From Desulfotignum sp. (lineage in GTDB: Bacteria; Desulfobacterota; Desulfobacteria; Desulfobacterales; Desulfobacteraceae), in contig JAABRW010000169.1 in NCBI GenBank assembly GCA_011390695.1, forward strand, positions 1-12,453: 12,453 nt of DNA, in the 5' to 3' direction. The position numbers and the translations under genes were made by a program. The notes under the pieces were generated by a model that saw only the letters and a program-made list of their open reading frames with translations, did no database searches and had not been told where the DNA came from. This document shows, piece by piece, positions 7,031-12,453 of the stretch; within the stretch, counting starts at the first letter, position 1; each line of letters begins with the position of its first letter.

Positions 7031-7597
7031 ATCAAAAGATTAAGAAAAGTAGAACGGTCCATTGTTCTGGGCTCACGGTATTCAAGTATAATGGCAGTCC
7101 TCGGCTCTCTTGTCAGCAGTATATTAATGTTTTTTCTGGGCCTGTACGATATATACCTGGCCTTTATGCAGGGCATCTCACTGCCAAAAGAAGCAACAGA
7201 GGGATCGCCAAACTCCCTGGCTGTAATCAAGGTCATTGAAGGCCTTGATCGGTTTTTGATCGCCATTGTACTGCTTTATTTTGCCTATGGCGTGTATTCG
7301 CTTTTTATCCGACCGGATGAGGGAGCCAGGGAAAAGAGAGATGAACTGGCCCTGCCTTCCTGGCTCAAGGTAAAAGAAGTCGGGCAACTGAAACAGGTTG
7401 TGGCTGAAGTAATTATCGTTATTATCTTTGTCTTATTTCTTCGTGTGGCCCTCCAGGCCTTCCAGAAATCGAACCTGATAATGAGCTGGCAGCAGATTGG
7501 CACCCTGCTGGTGTTACCGATTTGCGCCACATTACTGGCCCTTGCATTGAAACTGGTCGAACTGCACCCAAAAAAAAACCGGCGCCCGGAAAAATAA
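7031..7597 (+). CDS. UPF0114 (YqhA) family inner-membrane protein
   Basis: The 188-residue protein resembles the YqhA/UPF0114 family from its first residues: a short charged leader, then VERSIVLGSRYSS at the position where E. coli YqhA has its ENAMYASRW stretch. Hydrophobic segments lie at about 19-45, 71-93, 122-143 and 153-176, giving four helices. No enzymatic motif is seen and the family's function is not known to me. The C-terminus is basic (KKNRRPEK). Start choice: ATG 6950 is the first in-frame ATG but has no ribosome site and would add 27 residues absent from the family. AAGGAGG at 7017-7023 sits 7 bases before ATC 7031, which matches the family N-terminus, so a non-canonical ATC start is proposed. 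It lies about 115 bases behind the phospholipase D gene, possibly co-transcribed. Confidence 0.8.
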   Translation: MKRLRKVERSIVLGSRYSSIMAVLGSLVSSILMFFLGLYDIYLAFMQGISLPKEATEGSPNSLAVIKVIEGLDRFLIAIVLLYFAYGVYSLFIRPDEGAREKRDELALPSWLKVKEVGQLKQVVAEVIIVIIFVLFLRVALQAFQKSNLIMSWQQIGTLLVLPICATLLALALKLVELHPKKNRRPEK

Positions 7598-7722
7598 GTC
7601 CTGACGGAACTCTTATGTCCATCCTGGTAAATACAGGAGATATTATTTCTGCTGGGCAGATGATTGCCCGAGTGGATGCAGAAACTATCAGGGATGGTGT
7701 TCAAAAGCTGACGCCGGATTTT
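7594..7722 (+). pseudogene. Possible remnant with a biotinyl/lipoyl-like half-motif
   Basis: Overlapping the yqhA-like stop codon in another frame is a stretch that translates as SPDGTLMSILVNTGDIISAG followed by QMIARVDAE. The spacing of G-T-L, V-x-x-G-D, A-G-Q and the final hydrophobic strand resembles half of a barrel-sandwich (biotinyl/lipoyl or HlyD-type) domain. The ATG at 7615 has no ribosome site, nothing recognisable follows, and the frame runs into the minus-strand terminator. If real it is a decayed fragment; chance is quite possible. Confidence 0.2.
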
Positions 7723-7745
7723 AAAAAAAAAGCAACGACAGCCGT

Positions 7746-7770
7746 AAAAAAACTGCCGAAAAGCGGTCAG
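7746..7770 (-). terminator. Rho-independent terminator of the small membrane protein gene
   Basis: Read on the minus strand, CTG-A-CCG, loop CTTTT and CGG-CAG form a GC-rich stem with one bulged A, followed at once by seven T. It begins 3 bases after the stop codon of the minus-strand gene. A second, longer T-run (nine T) follows a few bases further on, behind a weak ACG/CGT stem, and may serve as a back-up. Confidence 0.75.
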
Positions 7771-7773
7771 GTT

Positions 7774-7986
7774 TCAGCTGTCTTCCGAAGTATCTATTTC
7801 ACACTGATCGTTCAAATGCAGTTTAAAAACATATACTGCCAGAACCACAATCGGCACCACCAGCACCAGTCCGATGATCGGCAGAAGGGTAAAGCTTATT
7901 ACAGTCATGGCCAGGGCAGCAGCAACCAGCATCATGCCAATGGCAAATTTTGAAATTCTCTGGGGCATACAAGAGGAAAGTTTCAT
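7774..7986 (-). CDS. Small two-helix membrane protein, family not recognised
   Basis: The 70-residue protein has a short basic N-terminus (MKLSSCMPQRISK), two hydrophobic segments (about residues 14-30 and 33-53) separated by only a short gap around a proline, and an acidic end (CEIDTSEDS). By charge both ends should lie in the cytoplasm, making a helical hairpin in the inner membrane. The start ATG 7986 has AAGGAG at 7993-7998 with a 6-base spacer, so the upstream in-frame start at 8013 is not needed. Its own promoter (8052-8079) and terminator (7746-7770) make it a stand-alone unit, which strongly supports a real gene. It resembles other small bacterial two-helix proteins in general layout, but I assign no function. 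Confidence 0.75.
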   Translation of the reverse strand: MKLSSCMPQRISKFAIGMMLVAAALAMTVISFTLLPIIGLVLVVPIVVLAVYVFKLHLNDQCEIDTSEDS

Positions 7987-8051
7987 GTCATTCTCCTTAT
8001 TAATTAAAAGCATTTGTTAAGCGCCTGCATCATCAGACCTTTTTATAAAAA

Positions 8052-8079
8052 AATATAAGCGTGACTGACTGCAAGTCAA
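8052..8079 (-). promoter_or_regulatory. Sigma-70-type promoter for the small membrane protein gene
   Basis: On the minus strand, TTGACT (8079-8074) and TATATT (8057-8052) are 16 bases apart, each matching the consensus at five of six positions. Transcription would start near 8045, about 58 bases before the ATG at 7986. Confidence 0.65.
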
Positions 8080-8120
8080 TGGCCAGACCCAAGTTCCTTT
8101 ACCTGCTTAAACTGAATATT

Positions 8121-8139
8121 TGCTATAGCAGCGTACGCT
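8121..8139. repeat. Two overlapping 10-bp perfect palindromes
   Basis: TGCTATAGCA (8121-8130) and AGCGTACGCT (8130-8139) are each perfect 10-bp palindromes and share one A. Such back-to-back dyads could be an operator or a processing site. They lie about 45 bases upstream of the minus-strand promoter and 250 upstream of the lapA-like promoter, so the regulated gene is unclear. Confidence 0.5.
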
Positions 8140-8264
8140 TTTACGGGGAGCCCCTGGTGATGTCCTGTGAACGGACCGTCAGCGTCGGAGGGGGCCTGGT
8201 AAAAGATGCCGGGATGGTTTTCAACCAGAGGACGGGATGCCGCACTTCATTGTTCGTATGTAAA

Positions 8265-8289
8265 CCGGCCCCCGCAGACCTCGGGCCGG
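8265..8289. other. 7-bp GC hairpin with 11-base loop
   Basis: CCGGCCC (8265-8271) and GGGCCGG (8283-8289) are perfectly complementary around an 11-base loop. No T-run follows on either strand, so it is not a standard terminator. It is the strongest simple stem in the gene-free stretch. Confidence 0.45.
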
Positions 8290-8391
8290 GCACAGGACAC
8301 CACCAGGGGCGGGCCCCGGGACAGCGTGCTGCACAGAGCGATCGAAAGCCCGGCATGCTTATGGCAAATATCCAGGTGTTCAAAAGAAAAA

Positions 8392-8420
8392 TTGAAAAAA
8401 TATAAAATTTGATCTATGAT
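8392..8420 (+). promoter_or_regulatory. Sigma-70-type promoter for the lapA-mutS operon
   Basis: TTGAAA at 8392-8397 and TATGAT at 8415-8420 are separated by exactly 17 bases, with five of six matches in each box and an A/T-rich spacer. Transcription would start near 8427, leaving a leader of about 40 bases before the lapA-like ATG. Confidence 0.75.
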
Positions 8421-8467
8421 CACCCAACATAAACATTTACCTTAGGGAAAGCTTTGGGAGAAAATGC

Positions 8468-9094
8468 ATGAAGACCATAAAATATGTGATTTTACTGATC
8501 ATCTTCGGGCTGCTCGGACTATTGATTTACCAGAATATCAATTATTTCACCACTGCCGGATCCTTGACCCTTGATCTGAAATTCAACCAGTGGCAGTGGG
8601 CATCCCCTGCCCTGCCCAACTGGGCTTTCTGGGGCATATGTTTTGGCCTGGGTCTGTTGATCACCGGCATGAAGGGATTGGTAACCGCCTATAGACTGGG
8701 CCGGGAAATCAAAAAAAACCAAGGGCAGATAGCGGATCTGACAGCCAGAAACAAAGACCTGCAGGCCCGCCTGGATGTGTTCACCCATGACCCTTATATA
8801 AAAAAAGCGCTCTCAGACACAGAATCTGAGGAAAAACCAGGTTCCGGCTTTGATGAACCTGGTGAAAAACAACACACAGCATCTGCTGGACAAGATTCGG
8901 AAAAATCCGAAAAAACAATGCCTGAAACCAGTGCGCCTGCATCCGGAGAGGACCAGGCACCTGAAAAAAAAGAGACGAATGCCGACAACACAGATACATC
9001 TGAGACTGACGTATCTGAACCTGACGTATCCAGGACTGACACATCTGAAACTGATACCCCTGAAGATGACACACCTGAAAATGAAAAGAAATAA
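8468..9094 (+). CDS. LapA-like (DUF1049-type) membrane protein with acidic repeat tail
   Basis: The 208-residue protein has the LapA layout: helix 1 at about residues 5-21, a short periplasmic loop with SLTLDLKFNQWQW, helix 2 at about 52-69, then a cytoplasmic coiled coil (about 75-105, with IADLTARNKDLQARL). E. coli LapA (YciS) works with LapB in control of lipopolysaccharide synthesis (established knowledge); whether this one does is inference. Beyond residue 115 the family's normal short end is replaced by about 90 disordered, Glu/Asp/Ser/Thr-rich residues, finishing in seven five-residue repeats (173-207). GGAG at 8457-8460 lies 7 bases before the ATG. It has its own promoter and is the first gene of a probable operon with mutS, 50 bases downstream. 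Confidence 0.75.
   Translation: MKTIKYVILLIIFGLLGLLIYQNINYFTTAGSLTLDLKFNQWQWASPALPNWAFWGICFGLGLLITGMKGLVTAYRLGREIKKNQGQIADLTARNKDLQARLDVFTHDPYIKKALSDTESEEKPGSGFDEPGEKQHTASAGQDSEKSEKTMPETSAPASGEDQAPEKKETNADNTDTSETDVSEPDVSRTDTSETDTPEDDTPENEKK
8984..9088 (+). repeat. 15-bp coding minisatellite, seven units
   Basis: Seven consecutive 15-base units encode DNTDT, SETDV, SEPDV, SRTDT, SETDT, PEDDT and PENEK. Units at 8999 and 9014 are nearly identical at DNA level. Because the unit is a multiple of three, copy-number change would lengthen or shorten the acidic tail without shifting the frame. Confidence 0.75.
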
Positions 9095-9144
9095 CACATC
9101 GGGAGCGCCCCTCCCCGGTGACAAGCGGTTGTAAAAATCCATCC

Positions 9145-11817
9145 ATGAGCACCAGCACCAGCCAGCAGCAGACCCCCATGATGGCCCAGTATCTGTCCAT
9201 CAAGGAGCAGTATAAGGATACCATCCTGTTTTACCGGATGGGCGATTTTTATGAAATGTTCCACCAGGATGCGGAACAGGCTGCCGCCATTCTGGAGATC
9301 GCTTTGACCTCCAGAAACAAAAACGATGCATCCCCTGTTCCCATGTGCGGGGTGCCTTACCGGGCTGCAGACAATTATATTGCCAAACTCATTGCCCACG
9401 GGTGCAAGGTGGCCATCTGCGACCAGGTGGAAGATGCCGCTGCTGCCAAAGGGCTGGTGAAAAGAGAAGTGGTGCGGGTCATCACCCCGGGCATGATTCT
9501 CAATGAATCTTTGCTGGACAAGACAGCCAACAATTTTCTGCTGGCCCTGTCCATGGTCAAAGACAAAGCCGCCCTGGCCTGCCTGGATATATCCACCGGC
9601 ACCTTTACCACCTGTGAAATACCAAAAAAAGGAAGCGGCATACCGGCGGCCCTCATTGACGAGGCCGTAAAACAGGACCCCAGAGAAATCCTGCTGCCTG
9701 ACACCTTTGAGAAAGATCCTGCCTACAAAACCCTGCGCCGGGCTTTTGCCGGGCGCCAGATCACCTATCTGCCCGTGTCCGGTTTCCAGGAGGCGGATGC
9801 GAAAGAACGGCTGACAAAAATATTCAATACCGTCAGTCTCAACGGGTTCGGCATCGGCCGGATGCCGGCTGCCATCAGCGCTGCCGGTGCGGTTATGGCC
9901 TATGTCCAGGACACCCAGATGCAGGATACCACCCATATCTTTCAGATCTGCCCCTATGATCTGGAACAGTTTTTAAAACTGGATGACCGGTCCTGCCGGA
10001 ATCTGGAGCTGCTGACCAATCTCCAGACCCGGGACAAAAAAGGGGCGTTGATTGCGGTGCTGGATAAGACCGTCACCGCCATGGGCAGCCGGCGCATCAA
10101 AAACTGGATCCGGCACCCCCTGGTGGACAAAGAGCGGATCAACCTGCGCCTGGACGCCGTTGCCCAGCTGACAGCCACCCCCCATCTCCTGCAAACCCTG
10201 GGGAGCCTTCTTAAATCCGTATATGACCTGGAGCGGCTGGGCAGCAAAGTATCCATGGGCCAGGGAAATGCCAGGGACCTGCTGGCCCTGCAGCACTCCC
10301 TTGCCCGGCTGCCTGCCTTGTTCACGGAACTGGCCCGCCTGGAAAATCCCCTGCTCAACGGCACCCGGCTGGATGACCGGGAAAAGATGCGCACCCGGCT
10401 GTCTGAACTGGCAGACTGCATACACACTGCCATCAGAGAGGATGCCCCCCATGTGCTCAATGAAGGCGGTCTGATCAATGACGGGTACAGCAAAGAGCTG
10501 GATGAGCTGGTATCCATTTCCCGGGACGGCAAATCCTGGATTGCCAGGGCCCAGGCAGAGGAGAAAGAAAAAACCGGGCTGTCTTCTTTGAAAATAAAAT
10601 ACAACAAGGTGTTCGGATATTTTATCGAAGTATCCAAAACCCAGGCACCCATGGTACCGGACAATTATATCCGCAAGCAGACCCTTGTGAATGCGGAACG
10701 GTTCATCACCGATGAGATGAAACAGGTGGAAGCCACCATTTTGACCGCACAGGACAAGCGCAATGCCCTGGAATACGAGATTTTCTGTACGGTGCGGGAC
10801 CAGGTGGTGAAAAATGCGGTGGATATCTTGAAAATGGCGGATTTCCTCGCAACCGTGGATGTGCTCCAGGGACTGGCTACCGCAGCATCGGAAAACGGGT
10901 ATACCAGACCGGATATCAATGATACAGGCCATATTGCCATCACAGACGGGCGCCATCCTGTGGTGGAAAAACTGATCGTTGGCGAGCGGTATGTGCCCAA
11001 CTCCATTGCACTGGACAACGACCGCAACCAGATTCTGCTGATCACCGGCCCCAACATGGCCGGTAAATCCACGGTGCTCAGGCAGGTGGCCCTCACCGTT
11101 CTCATGGCCCAGATGGGCTCTTTCGTACCGGCCCGAAAGGCATCCTTGTGCCTGGTGGACCGGATCTTCACCCGGGTGGGGGCCCTGGACAATTTAAGCT
11201 CGGGCCAGTCCACCTTTATGGTGGAAATGGAAGAAACCGCCAACATTGTGAACAATGCCACACCCGATTCCCTGGTGATCCTGGATGAAATCGGCAGGGG
11301 CACCTCCACCTATGACGGCATGAGCATTGCCTGGGCCGTGGCCCAATATCTGCACGACCTGTCCGATAAAGGGGTGAAAACTTTGTTTGCCACCCATTAC
11401 CACGAACTGATCCGCCTGGAAGAGACCAAGCCCCGGATACGCAATTTCCACATCGCAGTCAAGGAGTTCAACGACAACATTGTGTTTTTGCGGCAGCTGG
11501 TCCAGGGGGGCACCAACAAAAGTTACGGCATCCAAGTGGCCCGGCTGGCAGGGGTGCCTTTTCAGATCATTACAGCAGCAAAACAGGTACTGGCAGCCAT
11601 TGAAAAAAAGGGCAGTGGCCAGGTGCCTGATATTGCAGTGCAGAAACCTGCGGCAAAAAAACGCAGAAAACCCGGGGATACGCCCGGGCAAATGGAATTG
11701 TTCGGCACCGGTGACAAGGATCTTTCACACATGCTCAAACAGGCGGATATTTCCAATATGACGCCTTTGGAAGCCCTTAATTTCCTGCATGACATGAAAA
11801 AAAAGGCAGGTGTCTGA
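9145..11817 (+). CDS. mutS: DNA mismatch repair protein MutS
   Basis: This is the cytoplasmic mismatch-recognition ATPase that starts methyl-independent or methyl-directed mismatch repair with MutL. The 890-residue product is full length. The mismatch-binding domain carries the F-x-E motif F35-Y-E37 in FYRMGDFYEMF; connector, lever and clamp domains follow. The ATPase domain has Walker A GPNMAGKST (635-643, K641), the STFMVEMEET signature, Walker B LVILDEIGRG with D714-E715, and FATHYHEL with H751. The tail ends with MTPLEALNFLHDMKKKA, the usual MutS C-terminal dimer/tetramer element. ATG 9145 matches where relatives start (a few residues before TPMMAQYL); the in-frame GTG at 9118 is possible. 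Neither has a good ribosome site, and a GGGAG/CTCCC stem at 9101-9115 lies just upstream, so translation may depend on the upstream gene. No mutL is in view. Confidence 0.97.
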   Translation: MSTSTSQQQTPMMAQYLSIKEQYKDTILFYRMGDFYEMFHQDAEQAAAILEIALTSRNKNDASPVPMCGVPYRAADNYIAKLIAHGCKVAICDQVEDAAAAKGLVKREVVRVITPGMILNESLLDKTANNFLLALSMVKDKAALACLDISTGTFTTCEIPKKGSGIPAALIDEAVKQDPREILLPDTFEKDPAYKTLRRAFAGRQITYLPVSGFQEADAKERLTKIFNTVSLNGFGIGRMPAAISAAGAVMAYVQDTQMQDTTHIFQICPYDLEQFLKLDDRSCRNLELLTNLQTRDKKGALIAVLDKTVTAMGSRRIKNWIRHPLVDKERINLRLDAVAQLTATPHLLQTLGSLLKSVYDLERLGSKVSMGQGNARDLLALQHSLARLPALFTELARLENPLLNGTRLDDREKMRTRLSELADCIHTAIREDAPHVLNEGGLINDGYSKELDELVSISRDGKSWIARAQAEEKEKTGLSSLKIKYNKVFGYFIEVSKTQAPMVPDNYIRKQTLVNAERFITDEMKQVEATILTAQDKRNALEYEIFCTVRDQVVKNAVDILKMADFLATVDVLQGLATAASENGYTRPDINDTGHIAITDGRHPVVEKLIVGERYVPNSIALDNDRNQILLITGPNMAGKSTVLRQVALTVLMAQMGSFVPARKASLCLVDRIFTRVGALDNLSSGQSTFMVEMEETANIVNNATPDSLVILDEIGRGTSTYDGMSIAWAVAQYLHDLSDKGVKTLFATHYHELIRLEETKPRIRNFHIAVKEFNDNIVFLRQLVQGGTNKSYGIQVARLAGVPFQIITAAKQVLAAIEKKGSGQVPDIAVQKPAAKKRRKPGDTPGQMELFGTGDKDLSHMLKQADISNMTPLEALNFLHDMKKKAGV

Positions 11818-11821
11818 CCCC

Positions 11822-12453
11822 ATGTTTTTTTCCCGGTCATACAACTTTCGGCCTTGCAACATATCCTGCCGGTTTGTCTGGATCATGGCTGCGGTAATCT
11901 GTCTGCTTTTTTTCTGGACAGGTTTCATGGGTACGGGCATGGCATCGGTTCCCAAGCAGCAATACCTGGCAGCAGACGCCTGCTTTAAGACCTTGCGCAA
12001 CTCTCCTGTAAAGCGCCAGAAAGTAACGGAATGGCTGGGATGCATTCACCGGTATGAAGCCATCTATAAGACAAATCCGCAAAGTTCCTGGGCCCCGGCC
12101 GGCATGTACAAGGCTGCCGAACTCTACCTGCAGCTGTTCGGTCTTTCCAAGGATGAGATCTACAAAACCCGGGCCATTGATCTGCTGATCAGAATCCGAA
12201 ACAAATACACGGACTCCGCCTACAGCGCCCGGGCCAAAACCCGGCTTACGGCCCTTTCTGAAAGCCCGGATCCCCGGCGCCATCCGCTTAAACACATCCG
12301 GGCCAAAAAAGCGGAAACAAAAAAACAATCCCCGGGCATGGCTGTATCTGATGCCGAAAACACAGAAAAATCCGACCAGGATGCGGATTTCAACCGGCAA
12401 ACCACCGCCGTTGAAGCGCACCTGCAGGACCAGGACGGATATACTGCCCGGGA
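11822..12453 (+). CDS. Secreted TPR-like protein, probable N-terminus of an N-acetylmuramoyl-L-alanine amidase (3' end outside window)
   Basis: The frame is open to the window edge (210 codons visible). It begins with a basic leader and a hydrophobic stretch WIMAAVICLLFFWTGFMGTG (residues 20-39), a signal peptide or anchor. Residues 45-145 form helical repeats of the TPR type: YLAADACFKTLRNSPVKR, then WLGCIHRYEAIYKTNP, WAPAGMYKAAELYLQLFGLS and ALD-type helices. A charged, disordered linker follows. This N-terminal arrangement is what I know from Desulfobacterota cell-wall amidases that continue into AMIN and Amidase_3 domains; the catalytic part is not in the window, so the enzyme call is inference. 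ATG 11822 lies 4 bases after the mutS stop, so translation is probably coupled; it lacks a clear ribosome site, and ATG 11885 would leave a shorter signal peptide. Confidence 0.6.
   Translation, partial: MFFSRSYNFRPCNISCRFVWIMAAVICLLFFWTGFMGTGMASVPKQQYLAADACFKTLRNSPVKRQKVTEWLGCIHRYEAIYKTNPQSSWAPAGMYKAAELYLQLFGLSKDEIYKTRAIDLLIRIRNKYTDSAYSARAKTRLTALSESPDPRRHPLKHIRAKKAETKKQSPGMAVSDAENTEKSDQDADFNRQTTAVEAHLQDQDGYTAR

Larger units (their letters stand above)
8080..8391. other. Gene-free, GC-rich stretch with many inverted repeats
   Basis: I recognise no gene here. Open frames exist on both strands (for example 8061-8405 plus, 8141-8383 minus), but their translations are rich in Pro, Gly, Arg and Cys and look non-coding. 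Structure is dense: paired palindromes at 8121-8139, TGGTT/AACCA with a 3-base loop (8215-8227), a 7-bp CCGGCCC/GGGCCGG stem (8265-8289), a GATGCCG direct repeat (8205-8211 and 8236-8242), and a GC-rich GGGGCGGGCCCC core near 8307-8318. It lies between a minus-strand promoter and a plus-strand promoter. It could be a structured RNA or a decayed mobile-element end; neither is shown. Confidence 0.4.

Noticed and set aside
6904..7062. 52-codon minus-strand frame with one good membrane helix
   Set aside because: It looks like a small membrane protein, but it has no ribosome site or promoter and is antisense to the yqhA leader and its conserved N-terminus, so hydrophobicity is probably inherited from that gene.
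8061..8405. 114-codon plus-strand frame in the gene-free stretch
   Set aside because: Its translation lacks any family pattern, has no ribosome site, begins inside the minus-strand promoter, and overlaps the lapA promoter.
8794..9936. Long minus-strand open frame (380 codons) opposite lapA and mutS
   Set aside because: It mirrors the lapA repeat and the MutS mismatch domain, has biased His/Gly/Phe-rich content, no ribosome site, and no domain; it is a shadow of the coding strand.
10665..11309. 214-codon minus-strand frame opposite the MutS ATPase domain
   Set aside because: It is Ser/Arg-rich shadow coding opposite a strongly conserved domain.
1..12453. Search for CRISPR arrays, insertion sequences, tRNA genes and phage attachment sites
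   Set aside because: I saw no regularly spaced repeats, no transposase-like protein with terminal inverted repeats, and no cloverleaf-like sequence; a tool-based scan could still find a weak case.

Overview
The window looks like chromosome from an anaerobic, sulfate-reducing-type bacterium of the Desulfobacterota (Desulfobacteraceae-like). This is an inference from gene content: a DUF3786 protein, a TPR-type amidase-like protein directly behind mutS, and mixed-GC coding sequence. No rRNA or other phylogenetic marker settles it. I see no tRNA, rRNA, CRISPR array or intact mobile element.

Layout. Positions 1-1799 carry the end of a DUF3786 gene followed 11 bases later by pncB (nicotinate phosphoribosyltransferase, NAD salvage). 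A 219-base spacer holds a strong sigma-70-type promoter (1944-1972) for a YcaD-like MFS transporter (2019-3335), with csaA (3411-3749) behind it. Convergent to these, on the minus strand, are a protein-kinase-like gene (5304 to 4345) and a universal stress protein (4270 to 3779), probably one transcript. Divergent from the kinase-like gene is a two-HKD phospholipase D/cardiolipin synthase that appears to be a lipoprotein (5525-6916), followed by a UPF0114/YqhA-family membrane protein (7031-7597). A 70-residue two-helix membrane protein lies on the minus strand (7986 to 7774) with its own promoter and terminator. A gene-free, GC-rich stretch full of inverted repeats (about 8080-8391) follows. 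A second strong promoter (8392-8420) then drives a lapA-like gene, mutS and the start of a secreted amidase-like protein that runs off the window.

How they fit together. The outer parts are housekeeping genes: NAD salvage, tRNA-binding-fold chaperone, mismatch repair and cell wall. The middle (about 3.75-8.05 kb) is richer in A+T in the lines I sampled and collects stress and membrane functions: universal stress protein, atypical kinase, phospholipid enzyme, YqhA and a small membrane protein. It also holds two possible gene remnants. It reads like an accessory insertion between core genes.

I found no convincing new defence system or mobile system. The most interesting observations are: good Shine-Dalgarno sites placed before ATT/ATC codons in two consecutive genes, the second very persuasive; a kinase-like protein with an HGD catalytic loop and DFD in place of DFG; a lipoprotein-type cardiolipin synthase; and a 15-bp coding minisatellite in the LapA-like gene directly upstream of mutS.
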